Assembly (NCBI GenBank): GCA_038501625.1
Contig: JAZAYU010000038.1
Coordinates: forward strand, 372,001-436,000
Origin: Corbicula japonica
Taxonomy: Eukaryota; Mollusca; Bivalvia; Venerida; Cyrenidae
Direction: 5' to 3'
DNA: 64,000 nt
Every line of letters starts with the position of its first letter. Position 1 is the first letter of the stretch. The notes under the pieces were generated by a model, which was given only the letters and a program-made list of their open reading frames with translations, did no database searches and was not told where the DNA came from. Shown here piece by piece: positions 34,345 to 46,505 of this stretch. The position numbers and the translations under genes were made by a program.

Positions 34345-35264
34345 TATAATTTGACAATTATTGATGCCGAAATAGAAAATTAAAAAAAAATGTTTGATGC
34401 GTTTTATAAGTGCAAAGTCAGTTAAATAAAATTTAGAAAAAGCATTTTCGAGGTACATATTTAAATTTAAATAATGCTCATGCAGAAAAAACCCATCTCA
34501 AAACTGGCCGGAATATTAAAACGAAGGCATATTACTGCCCACGCCGCATAGCCACGGGCTGAGCGCAACTCAATATTCACATCAATACACAGTACAATTT
34601 TCACCATCCCAAACGACGGTGTGCATATAGCGGTGAACATGGAACCTTCTGAAAATCATGCATATCACAGACAACGCCAAAGGCAAGATTTAAAAAGCAG
34701 GAAGTATATCCTTGGGGATATACATTCGAAAACATTCGCATAGGATAACAAAGGGACCAATGAATGTCGTTCGCTTCACATCGAAGTTTACATGAAATCT
34801 GGTTGCTTAAGAAACTTTTACTCAAACCTGATATTACTACATTTAATTTATCACTGTTGAACATATCAAGACGAGTTTTCAAGAAATCTAGGACGACGAA
34901 CAAAAGAAAGACAATGGTAAGTAAGAAATAGCATTTATTTCATTAAGTATTTCGGTGTCATGGCCCTGGAGCGTTACAAGTGATATGCCAAATCAAAGTT
35001 ACACGATCAGAAAATGAATTCGCCAAAACAAGGGAGTTATTATAAACAAGAAAACATGACAAATGATATTCATTTCTAAGAAGAAATAACACGGAGTAAA
35101 AACAGATTTGAACATCAATTTGTCGAACGCACTTGTCATCAGGAAATAGATTAGAACATGTACATGTAACAATGTGCATTTACATGTAGGTTGTACTTGT
35201 CAAAGTTTTATCCGACCTGTAGATTATCCAAGGAGGTAATTTGATCTTATTTTTTACGCTCACA
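34345..35264. other. Gene-free stretch with small repeats
   Basis: It includes the dispersed repeat at 34500-34660 (see 2395) and the inverted relative of 15310-15460 at 34620-34740. No gene is supported. Confidence 0.4.
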
Positions 35265-35500
35265 TGTTTGTTCATATGAGAACCTGAAGGGGCAAATGTG
35301 AGGTTGATGCCCCCTAAAATCTGGTTTAAACACCCAGTGTAACCCCTCTGGTTCTCTTTCCGTTAATTGTTTGTGGTGTCTTATTGAGATTAGTCAATTT
35401 ATACACCAACGTTTTTTTCCTCTTTGCTTTTTATTTGGCTACTTAGGGCGGCTGTGTTTTCTGGGTGTGGCAACTTCGAATATACATGTTTTACCTTTAA
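35265..35500 (+). repeat. Retroelement 3' end, diverged
   Basis: It contains gttcatatgagaacctgaag, ggtttaaacacccagtg and a degenerate end gcaacttcgaatatacatg. Confidence 0.65.
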
Positions 35501-35699
35501 GAAAACGTAAAATCAAAAAGTTTGTAAATGTATCTATACATTAACATGATGTCCTGAAGGCAGATACTCAAAAGTTAGCATGTAAGTTTCTCCTCAAAGA
35601 AAAAAAATATTTATTAATAATAAGACTAAAAACGGAGATAAAATTGACAATATGCTAGGTAACGGACTCTAGTACAATTATAGAAATGCTTGTCACAGA

Positions 35700-35880
35700 C
35701 CATACACCGGAAGCCCTGGTGAAGTTCAACTCATTATGCCAGCTTAGAAAGAGATATCTCTGCAAACCATGTAACCATCGAATATAAATATCCACGGCCG
35801 GGGAATTTTTTCACATGTATTCCAGATTTGAGGGACCTTCTTTCAGAGGAACCTTATAACTATAATACATGTATACATAC
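35700..35880 (+). other. Relative of the coding-like fragment at 28668-28874
   Basis: It matches the reverse complement of 28668-28874 (accctggtgaagttcaactca-like start, attccagatttgagggacct near the end). Stops interrupt the frame. It lies 500-700 bp downstream of copy 3 in convergent orientation, as the other does for copy 2. Confidence 0.4.
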
Positions 35881-36387
35881 AGAAACAAGCAATTCTATAA
35901 GAGTTTATAAGATGGACTAGACAGTATTTACACAGTAGTAGCTGAATGTGGCATTATTAACATGTATCAATTACAGGGTGGACTTCATTTATAATATTTT
36001 GGCAAACAGAACTTTCTCTTCCATAGCACATGGCACACATTTGTATTACGCTTTTAGTACACTTGATTGTAAAATCAATTATACAAATCACATTCTTATG
36101 ATTTTTTTACAACTCATCGATGTCAGAATTTGCCATTTTGAAATCAAATTAAATATAGCCGATATCAGACACTCTGACCAGGAAAGTGCTTGGGCCCGAA
36201 TTCACGAAATTTCTAAGTATATGTATTTGACATTGATTTTCAACACCATGATATTTTGACATCATCAAAATAACATTTTTTCAGGAATTGCGTAAAAAGC
36301 AAGGTGCTAAGGCCTAACCGGTGCACAACGTGTTGCCCAACGAAACAAACCAATGTGTCTGAGCTTTGTTGATCTGTGTGGCTACTG

Positions 36388-38646
36388 TCATGTAGCCCAA
36401 CTTATTAAAACTAATGCAACAAAAGATTCAATCAAATGAGACTTTGCGTTCACACAGATTGCAACATTTGTTTTCACAAAAACCGGAGTTTTCATAACAA
36501 ATCCTCACAGAGCCTTCTGAGCTGCCGGTCATTATAGAAAATTCACCATCAGAAAGATACTGATGACTGATCTTGTTATAAAGAATGGATTGATCGGCGC
36601 TCAGCATATATTCTTCGCTAACTAGCTCTATTTGCTCACAGAAATGCAATTTGGTTACCAAAAAGCCTCTTTGAAGCCACTTTTTGGTTGAGTAAATAAA
36701 TTTATTCTGAATGTTCTGTTAAACGTAAATGAACCAGGAGTGAGCGTAAGCGAGCTATCCATATATTTCAAATATTTATGTTTAAAGGGCAATGGCTCAA
36801 GCAGGAGTGATTCATTTTTGTATTTCAGAAACCATTTTGTTTTAAGCATATCGATGTTGCTCATTATAGCTACAGGATTGGCTGCTGCAAAATACTGATT
36901 CACGAAGACGACCAAAGTGTCTGTTGTTGTTTCATTTTCGGGTCCCGTCCTTGTTTTATAAAATAATTGTAATATAGACCACTGTTTCAGCTTAAACGTA
37001 CTCGACAAATACAAAGCGTCCACGTCAAGAATATATTGTTCATTTCAAACTGAAAAGCCTCTTTTATATCAATTTCTCGCTCACAGCTGAGTTCAATAGC
37101 TACTGAGTAGTATTGGCGATACCAAACTTTTGTAGGAAACATATAATCTCCAATAGCATTTCTGATCTTCCCGGATGAACACAACACAGGTCTACACTCA
37201 TGCTAAAAAAGAACAGTATAATTATATCAAGTTCTAAAAACAGTTACAGTGTATCACAACCATTCTCGAAAAATTAATACACAACTTTAATCCAACGATA
37301 CACAGCCGATCTGACCTAAGGGGCTTAATTAATGATTTATGTTGTTGAATTCTGTTTTATATGGATTGAATATAGAGGTACATGTACTAAAAACGTTCAC
37401 ATCTTCACTTTTAATTTATGCATTTGTATTATTGAATAAAAGTTTTCTAGAGACAACTGACCTTATTTGGTTTTGAAATCAAACTCCCGATTAGTTAAAC
37501 CTGGGATTAAGATTCGAGTGACCGGCCCAGATGGACAATAAAGATAGATTGAGATAATCATTGTTATAAAATTGTAGATGGTAAAAAAGTATGAAGTAGG
37601 CAAACTTGCAAATTGGTACTTTTAAGCGTTTTAAATTTTGTAATATCATACCGAACAAGACTTTTGTCCAAATACATATTCACCTGGTAACTATCCGTTG
37701 GACACGCCATAAGCATTTGTTTTTCACTAAGAACATCTATATCTCGTGCAATATCATACCAATTTAACAGAGACAAGAACTCATCTGGACCATTCCCTCC
37801 TTTTGTATCAGCAAACTTTGAACATTTCAGGTCTAGATAAAAATCTAAACCCGAACATATATAGCAGAAGACATTAGCGTACAAATGTTCGATGGCAAAG
37901 TAAGGTGAAAGAAGTCCGATGTGACAGGCGTCTGAAATTTCCTCTTTGGTAGCATTTAAATATAATGGAACTTGAAATTCTGTTATTGAGCATTCTTTAA
38001 TCATATCTTGGTAGCACATCTGTGCATAAATTTCGTTTAGATCTCCAGGATACGAAAACTGAACATGGCAATGACTTAAAACGGCACCGCGTTCTAGATC
38101 ATCAAAGAAGTTAATAATGTCGTTCTCGCGCGATGTATTTCGATAAAATAGTTTGCACACGAGTATGGCATCAAAAATATAACATCGGTAACATTGAGGG
38201 CCTTTGCACAGATCTCGTTCTTGTAAATCTTCTCGGTTCTTTTAGAGAACACAGGATGCAAACCGCCCCAAGGTGCTACCTTCTGGTTTTCACAATCGTC
38301 GTTGTGCTCCGATGTGTAGCAGGAATTTTCCGACGAAATCATGTAGTAAGAACGAAACCTTGTAGCATCTGACGGTTTTGATCCGCCAGTTATGAGATAG
38401 ATGCACTGGCCTTTAATTTCTGGCATGTCTGCTGACAAAAGAGTGTCAGAACTTGTACAATTGCGCAATTCTGGGGTTGATGGAAAGAAACAGTCGTTTG
38501 TATCAACACATCCCGGTTTACATGAGCAATCTGAAGACATGCATTGTCAAGTGTATTAATCATATTAATATTATCATGATTTAAAGCCTCAGTCCTAAAC
38601 TTAAGTAAGAATATACTATTGAAAAATCATATTTGTCCATATAGAC

Positions 38647-38677
<31 letters not shown>

Positions 38678-39778
38678 CTCTCTAACAGAACACAAAAGGT
38701 CCGATCGAATTCTTTCTTATAGACGGGATTTTCAATGATATTGTTAAATTATAGTAAACGAACTTTTAAGAAGCTAAATATAATGGAGCTATATTTAGCA
38801 AGGACGAAGAGACCACTTCATGCGCGATCTCGATTTCTGTGACGTATCGGAAATCCTACTTTCGCTTTTAGTCGCGCGGACCAAATTTATTTTAGTAAAT
38901 TAAAATTTTATTAGCCCGAACTAATGCTGCAAATTTGTGCCTATAGTTCCAAATACATGCAATATTTAATAAAAGAGCAGGTTAAATTGAAGTAATGCCG
39001 CTTTAAATATTGCCAGGTATTCTCCTATTGAAATAACGTTTATCTAGCATTTGTAAAAGTTCACATACTTCTTCAATTGTTAGATGTTTTGTTTTTCTTT
39101 CTGGTGTTTGGAGCAGATTGGCATTTAGGTTAATTCAAATTAATAATTGATATATAGTTGGGTTTTCCACTGTAATATACTTTTCAAGAATTTAGTTAAC
39201 TTGATACATTAAGATTATTGTTTTTATGAGTATGTTATTAATAAGATTTTGTTGAAAAAAAAAACTGTTTGAAAATTTGCTTAACATGTATCCCGATTCC
39301 TGAACAGTTTGAGTAGTACTATATACTCAGCTATATGTTTAAACTCAAATACTTATTGAATTTCAAGAATATCTTGAAAACGCTCTTGTATGTTATTATA
39401 TTTTCATGATAGTAAAAGATTAAATTTCATTTTCACCAATCACTCTAAGCAACTAACTCAGCTGTACTCTAAATTTGAAAATAAATTTATGCTGAGTTGA
39501 GCATTGAGTATGAGTATGCGATGTTTCGCGATATTAGGCTCATAACACTAATTTCTAGAGTTATTTAAGAAATTATGTTATTTACCTGTACAGCAAGATC
39601 TGAAAATGGATTCTAAACCATATCCGTCTTCTATAATTATAATTGAATCATCGGCACTGCATATATTAGATCCTGGGCATAGCTTTGTCAGGAATGCGGA
39701 CATCTGCTCCACGAATCGAGTATTTTTAAAATCTCCATTTGACCGAGCCAATAGCAAAAGAAATATCAACAGCTTCAT
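36388..39778 (-). pseudogene. Gene copy 3: GPCR-ectodomain-like Cys-rich protein, frameshifted
   Basis: Exon 1 (39778-39586) is open, with signal MKLLIFLLLLARSNGDF and a two-codon insertion (IIIIE). Exon 2 (38530-37684) is 847 bp against 848 in copy 2, because one base is missing near 38171-38176 (after DVIF), which shifts the frame. Exon 3 (37202-36388) has further breaks near 37030, 36660-36720 and 36472, and GDC is changed to GDY. Splice sites are all preserved and the end still reads SWAT-stop. Introns are 1055 and 481 bp. The gene is inverted relative to copy 2 and shares with it at least 600 bp of upstream sequence and a downstream fragment. An error in the assembly could explain one break but not four. 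Confidence 0.88.
38650..38676. repeat. (AT)n microsatellite in intron 1 of copy 3
   Basis: About thirteen AT dinucleotides. Confidence 0.95.
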
Positions 39779-40339
39779 AGTGAAATATCTCAATGATATA
39801 AACAGGAAATCAGTTCTGAAAATAAAAGAAATTAATAGCATTAATGTGTTACCTCTAAGCTATATGAGCAATATGAGAACACGTATGAGTACAAGTGTTA
39901 AGAGTTTGCGGGAAATATAGACACTATAGCACGAGTTATTTTGTTAAGGGAATAGGCCTCTTCTTATGCAACGTAACATATTTGTTTTATTTTTACCGAA
40001 TGAAGCAAAGATACTTGCTCTGACATTTTCTCAATCTAATATAAATCATCTCCTAAATATACCGTATCAGGATCTGATGACAACTCACTTAAAAGTCTTA
40101 TCAACCAATCAGATTGTCGCCTACAAAATCGCATAAGTAAATGATGCTTGTCGTAAATGTCGAACCGTTCCGAATAGTATTTTGCATTAACGTATGCGTG
40201 TATAAACAGTGTTTAAACCATTTATTTATAGGTGTTGACAACCCGAGAAAGTTATCTTTTACTGAAGATTGGTGTATTTTAAATTTTAAAAAAAAATTAT
40301 TTCCACGTAAATGACACATTCAGACGTAATTTTTCGACC

Positions 40340-40420
40340 ATTCTCGATGGCTAGGCGCTGTCGCCGTGACGGTGCGGGTTTCGCTCCCAGCTAGAGACAC
40401 TATCATTTATGAATAATGCT
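40340..40420 (+). repeat. tRNA-like repeat upstream of copy 3
   Basis: It matches 6585-6665 (gctaggcgctgtcgccgtga, cggtgcgggttt, gctccca). The end looks like a B box, the rest does not fold as a tRNA. Confidence 0.4.
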
Positions 40421-40467
40421 CTCTATGTTGACTTTCTAATATGTGTATTCGGAAAATACAACATATG

Positions 40468-40475
40468 CTTATATA
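40468..40475 (-). promoter_or_regulatory. TATA-box candidate, copy 3
   Basis: TATATAAG on minus, 690 bp before the ATG, in a context shared with copy 2. Confidence 0.4.
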
Positions 40476-40544
40476 TGGTATTTGGGGGCCTTCATCAGAT
40501 CTAACATGTTGATAGATCTTCCTTAAGATTGATTGACATTTTCT

Positions 40545-40655
40545 ATGTAGACAAATGTGTCTACACATACCTGCTTTTGGAAGGTGGCATGAAACAATTT
40601 ATCGTTAATTTTGTCTAAACAGATTGTTTTAGGAAGGTAACATGACATAATTAAG
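40545..40655 (+). repeat. Units of the promoter-upstream repeat, copy 3 side
   Basis: Two units (cttttggaaggtggcatgaa, ttaggaaggtaacatgacat) end at 40655. The array appears to resume at 47205 after the intervening 6.5 kb. Confidence 0.55.
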
Positions 40656-41353
40656 AGGCTGTGTCACCAACCATTGAGCTTTGAGTGGAAACTGAATTTT
40701 TTTTGTTCCAATGTAATTTATTTAAATGAGCTCAGTTATACCCAGTATCTATTATGAAACATGTCAAATTTGATTTCGGTCAACATTTCTCTTATTTTAT
40801 CATATTAATTGATGTTGCCAGGGAAACAGGAGAGTAACCACAAAAAACAAACAAAATTCACTTGTTTTTAACTTCATTTTTAATATTTAAGCAGGTGAGT
40901 AGGGATTAAATGGATTAGCTTCAACAAAGCATAAAATACAAGTAAAAGAAAAATAGGGTGTAAACTACATTTCAACATGTCTATATGGTTACCATGGAAA
41001 CATTCACATGGTATATATTGTTCAAATAAGAAAACTTAAAAATGATGTGATCATAAAAACACCTTGCTTAAAAATCTGCAACCACATGAGAAAAAAGCAA
41101 TGATCATTTCTGCTAAACTAAAGCTTTATCTTACAGAAAATAAAATTGGGGAGCAAATGATAAATTGTTGAAAAAAACATACATTGAAAAATCTGAAATT
41201 TGTGAAAATATGAAAAAATGTCTCACTATTTCTTGAATAAACAAAGGCAGACATTTTTTTTTTAATTTTTGTTAAAAATTTTATTTCGTTCATATATTTT
41301 TGAACCAAATTAGAGTAATTACACAAAAATGCACCTTAGCAACCATTGGTGAT

Positions 41354-43542
41354 ATGGACCAGATGATTGGAATGTTGTTGGCTGGACAGACACAGCGTCA
41401 CGTTGGACGTCACTTCAACGTTAGCCATAGCGTGGTCGGTCGTGTGTGGCAAAGATACCTCGACACAGGCTCTGTTGCTGAACGTCCAAGAAATGGTCGC
41501 CCCAGGAAAACAACGCACATTGACGATCGTTATATTGTCAGCATTGCTAAACGTCAGCGGTTTGAATCAGCAAAATCGCTTAATGCGAACTTCCGCCACG
41601 CGTCTGGAGTACATATCTGTGAGCAAACTCTAAGGAACAGACTTCATGCGGCCAATATTCATGCTCGTAGGCCAGCAGTCCGCCCACCACTGACCCCAGA
41701 GCACAGGAGGTTAAGGCTGCAATTTGCACTAGAACACCAAACCATTCGCTTACCCAGGCAACGCTCTGTATTTTTCACAGATGAATCCAAGTTCTGTGTT
41801 GATTTCAACGATGGCAGGAAGCGTGTGTGGAGACAAAAAAATGAGAGATTTCGGGACTGCTGTGTCAAGGAACACGATAGGTTCGGTGGCCCATCAGTGT
41901 TGGTTTGGGGTGGTGTCTCTTATGATGGCCGTACAGACTTGTACATGATCCAAAACGGTGCTCTGACGGGTGTATGTTACATAAATGAGATTCTAAATGA
42001 CTATGTACGACCGTACGCTGGTGATGTGGGTCCGGGTTTTATCCTCATGGATGATAACGCCCGTCCTCATCGAGCTTTTGTTGCTATTAAGTACCTAGAA
42101 CGCGAGGATATAGAGCGAATGGACTGGCCTGCTCGGTCCCCGGACATTAATCCGTTAGAGCATGTGTGGTGTGCGGGGTTTTAAAGGGTGTGGTTTTCTG
42201 TGGGGGTCTACTTTGTTATGCAATAGTAGATTTAACTCTTACGTCAGGATGACACCACCTTTACTAAACGTAAAGGAAAATTAAAAACAAGATTCTATTT
42301 TGATTTGAAATAATTAACTGAACTTTTAATTAACTCTTTAATTAACTCTTCTAATCATCTATATTTTAAAACTACATTTAAAAGTAAACATATATACACG
42401 ATAAAATAAAATGCAACTTCAATTTCAAGTGCAATGTTGTCTAATAAAACTTCTAACTTTTATTTTCTTATTCAAGGTACAACAGCAGTCAGTATAAATT
42501 TAGTTCAAATTTTACAATTATTTATGAAATCTTAATACTTCAACATAAAGAAACTGCTGATTAAAACAAATACAATAATTTGGAAAAATAACCAAACATA
42601 TTAAATAAATATTCAGTACCTTTTAAAACTCTTAAGTAAAATATAACCTTTAGAAAATATGCTAAAATAATTATTAATTAATTTCCTAATTTTGAACAAT
42701 AAGCCAAAGTTTCTAATGTGTTCTGTCTGAAAGCCAAATGCAGAATGATTAACTTAATCACAAATCTTACTGAGGAAAACTTCCAAGCATCCTTTTACCC
42801 ACAATGCATAGCTGTTCCAGTAAGCCAATCAAAATGCTTAAAGGATGTATTTAGGCCTTTGATTGGTCAACTAGATCACATGGCATTGTTAACTTAATAA
42901 TCTAAATATAGTTAATCTTCCCAGCAACTGATATGCCTAAGTGATGGAAAATTACCAATGTCACCAAGGTCACTAGCCATTGCTTACATTCTAAATATAG
43001 TGTTAAAGCTAGGCACCAGTCTGAGAATCAGCAAAGTAAAGTCAAACATATTACATAGTTATAATTTACAAAAATGCAACATAGACTAGAAACAGCATAA
43101 ATATCAAATAAGAAATGCATATGTTACTTAAAATAATAACAAATATGTCAGGTTTAGGATGACATCAGAGCTTCACAATAACAAGTTCAAAATAGACTGG
43201 CTAAAGTGTACTACATAATAACTATCTAGGTTTTCTAAATGCTAAGATAATGGAACTATAAGCCCCTTAAGTTACATAATGCTCTGTCATCAATCTTAAA
43301 ATAAACTTCAATTATGTAACATTTTGTAACAAAAGTCCAATTTTACAACACATGTATGGGACATACTCCAGCGACGGATATGTGACAGACCTGTACAACC
43401 GCTAACCAAGGAAGAGCTGACACGTGCGCTCATTGAAGAGTGGGCACAAATTACTCGTCATGCAATCAGAAAGTTGATTCGCAGTTTCTATTCCCGGTGT
43501 AGAGCTGTTATTACGGCCCGTGGAGGTCATACACGCTATTAA
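41354..43542 (+). pseudogene. Tc1-family DD34E transposase split by an insertion
   Basis: Part 1 (41354-42164) and part 2 (43355-43542) together are 999 bp, or 332 residues plus stop, the usual Tc1 length. Part 1 has an HTH (GQTQRHVGRHFNVSHSVVG), the GRPRKT hinge, FTDESKF with the first Asp, and LMDDNARPH with the second. The Glu comes in SPDINPLEHVW, with 34 residues between it and the second Asp. Part 2 supplies RRICDRPVQPLTKEE, LIEEW and the C-terminus. Apart from the 1186-bp insertion the frame is open on both sides, so the insertion may be recent. A right end is suggested near 43790-43812 (ctaacttttttt, gagaagtata), but I could not find the matching left inverted repeat. Confidence 0.9.
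42165..43350. mobile_element. Probable solo LTR inside the Tc1 transposase
   Basis: The 1186-bp insert begins TGTGGTGTG and ends TTACAACA, the TG...CA form of an LTR. It is flanked by a 4-bp duplication catg (42161-42164 and 43351-43354). The transposase frame fixes both edges to the base. The interior is AT-rich with no reading frame of note, so an internal region is absent. The retrotransposon clade is unknown. Confidence 0.6.
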
Positions 43543-43812
43543 GTTCACAAATCGTGTGACATTTAACTTTCTTTGACGATATTTGTCAAAAAGTTTACCC
43601 CACCCACCGATACGCAAACCTTACCTTTTTGGTAGTGACATTACCTCTTGAGGTCGTTCTCTCTTACTGTTACCAAACACTGTTGTATACGTTTATTTTT
43701 GTTTATAAATGTTATTGATCACTTTATACCAACATTTGTTTTCTTGTTAGCAATAAAATTATTGAAATTATAACCCTTGCATTTTGTGGTCCCTAACTTT
43801 TTTTGAGAAGTA

Positions 43813-45172
43813 TATTTCAATAAAGTCAAGGGGGTTAACTCATGTTTTTCAAACTCAGTAAAAAAAGTTGGTAACCTTGAATTTTAACTTGCATCCTACA
43901 ACTTCTTAGACAAAGTTTAAAGGAAAAAAGTAAAGAAAAGTTTCATCTTTTGTCATATTAAATTTTACAGTTGTTATTGCTTTCTGTGTGTTTTGACATT
44001 AGTTATCTCCCAGCATTTTCCAAGGATTCAAAATAAAACTTTGCAGGCCAGTCTAAATTGTAAGGCCATATAATAGGCTATAATTTGGTCCCAAAATAAA
44101 AAGTATCTTGTTGGTCCTACCTAAACTCATTTTTTAGCCTTTTGGACTTGCAGAATTTAGTCCGTATATTAAAAAAAAACCCTTAAAATAGTGTAGATCC
44201 AGATCAGCCCACATACCTGAGCCATCTGATCAGGATCTTCAGTTTGCTTTTAGATTCATTGGATAACTTCTGATCAAGAGGCAACCAGTGTTGAGCCACA
44301 TCAGACAGCAATGATTTGCCAGCTGATCAGGATCTACATTGGTTACACAAGCAACAAAGCCCATATATATGTACATGGAGAAAAGGGTAAAAGATGTTAT
44401 ACATAGGGAGTGTGAAAAGTAATTGCCTCAAAATTTTTATTACATTATTGCTGACACAATTAAGGCTGGGTTTCCTAATGGGTTTTGATTATTCATGAAA
44501 TGTCTTTATATGAAAGCTGTTAACAAATTTAATTTGTGCATTTGTGCACACCATCTTTCACCAGTGCTAAAATGTTGACTTGCAATGCCTGTAAAAGACA
44601 ACTTTTAAGCCATTAATGAAATCATGTTTGTTTTTAACATTTTGAACATAATCATGAGATCAGACCTAGTTTAAAAGGAAATAATTTAAATTTCATCTTA
44701 AAAACCAGAATAAGATATATTTATCTGTGTCTACATAGACGAATTGACACTTTTGTTCAGTACGCAAGAAAAAGTTTCACTCATGATTACTGTTATTTTT
44801 TGCTTGCCAGTGAATAACACATATTTTTTAAGAAAAAATTAATTGATATTTTCCAGTTTTATAACTGTGGACTAACACTTTTATTTTCACTGCTTACTCA
44901 CACTGGGCCCATACAGCAATTCTATTCCAAATTGGAATTTTAGAAAATATGTTTAAGTTTTAGAACAAGACGACATGTCATAATGTCATAAACTGACATT
45001 GAAAAAATTCTACAATGAAAATTCTTCAAGAAAACACTAACAAAAATAACCAGAAAAGTTGTTTTGAGCTGTAAAAGATAGATATATGTTACACTAGTGA
45101 TCTATTTCTATGTTACACTTGCTAAAACAATACCCTCTATGAACACCTGTCATTTGCTAGTCATTTTGTTGT
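43813..45172. other. Gene-free stretch
   Basis: No gene seen. 44190-44345 is the relative of the repeat at 17876-18040. Confidence 0.4.
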
Positions 45173-46505
45173 AATGTGGGCTGTTGTGCAACTACAAATG
45201 CCTCTGCCAATACATGTTCTTGACTTGGTGCAATAACATGAAGGACTTGTTCAAATATTTTGGAAGGTTTAGCCAGATAGTCTTTTTTAGTGCGAGCTAA
45301 TCCTTTTGTCCAATTTGTTTAAACTGTTGTTGTTTTTTCACTGTACTTGGTCCACAACATTCTAAGAAACTGTCCAATGCTCGCCTTTTCTTCTGGTTAT
45401 GTGATATTTCTAATTTAAGTATTTCATAATCTTGGCTTCCCTGTTCTGTGTACTGACTCCCTGGTAACCAAAGGCTATCACAATCTGTATCAGTGGTCTG
45501 AGTTCACACCTACAAAACAGTTTTATCTGTCAAAATGATTTACTTGTTTTGGAATTCAATTAAGTTATAATAACAGTTGATTATATCAATATTTTATTGT
45601 GTTCACGGGATTTAAAAACATTTTTATAGTTTGATAATTTTGTTACAAGAGCTGTCAAAACAAAGGCAGTCTTTACTATTCCAATCATATCATTTCCAAT
45701 ATGTTTTTTAATTAAATTTCAAGATTAAAAGTACAACAACTATATTTATGCTATACTGAACCTGGGTGTCCATAGTGTATTATTATTATTAAGTTTTTTT
45801 TTCAGAAGCAATGAAAATCACTTAGACCTACCACTCCTGGGTCATATGTATTCACTGTTGATAGTACATTCTGATTTCTATCTGGTCACTGTAAACATAA
45901 AACAACACTTGGATTAAAAAACTATTCCAGTATTTTAAATACTAGAAATACCATCAGAGTTAATAATACATCATTAATCAATGCATCACTATAAAAATGC
46001 AGATTTGTGTTAAGTTTGTGTAACTTTCCCCTGTGGTAACTATTAATTTTCATACACACAGTACACTGTGAGTGGGCACAGTTTTTTTTCAGAAACAATG
46101 AAAATCAATTACCCTAACCAAAAAAACAAGAGCCAAAAACTAATGTATGCCATGTTCTTTTGCTTTAAATGGCACTGAATGCAGATCAAGTTACCGGAGC
46201 AACAAATTGAAAATTTTCTATTTTCAATGTTTTCTATATTTTAGATATACAGCTCCCATCAGTAATGAAACAGACATGCATAGCTCAAAATTAAAGTTGA
46301 CCTAAACATCATGTCAAGTAATATGTATTATTTATTGCATTTCTTGTAAAACAAGCTCAAAAAGTAATTGACTGCCTCATAGAGAGAAAATAACTTTATT
46401 TCTACCTACCTCATCCAACTGGAATAAAAACACCAAACTCCTTCCACACATGTAAAGCTTGTCTGTAGGTTGTGGAGGCTTTACCAACTCTATTTAGTAC
46501 CATTG
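45173..46505 (-). pseudogene. Multi-exon coding relic, unknown product
   Basis: Three coding-like blocks occur on minus, with splice-like edges. Block 1 (46505 to about 46415) reads IELVKPPQPTDKLYMCGRS, LVFLFQLDE and meets a donor gtaggt. Block 2 (about 45890-45834) follows tttacag and reads PDRNQNVLSTVNTYDPGV before another gtaggt. Block 3 (about 45505-45173) follows an acceptor-like aactcag and reads TDCDSLWLPGSQYTEQGSQD, KKRRALDSFLECCGPSTVKK, then, one frame over, ARTKKDYLAKPSKIFEQVL and LAEAFVVAQQ. Block 2 opens with TGA in frame, and block 3 has a stop and frameshift, so this is broken. I do not recognise the family; it could be the 6.5-kb element's own gene or a captured host gene. Confidence 0.45.

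Noticed and set aside
38094..38160. Copy 3 exon 2 as two separate genes
   Set aside because: The two frames overlap at a one-base deletion relative to copy 2; exon length (847 against 848) and splice sites show one broken exon.
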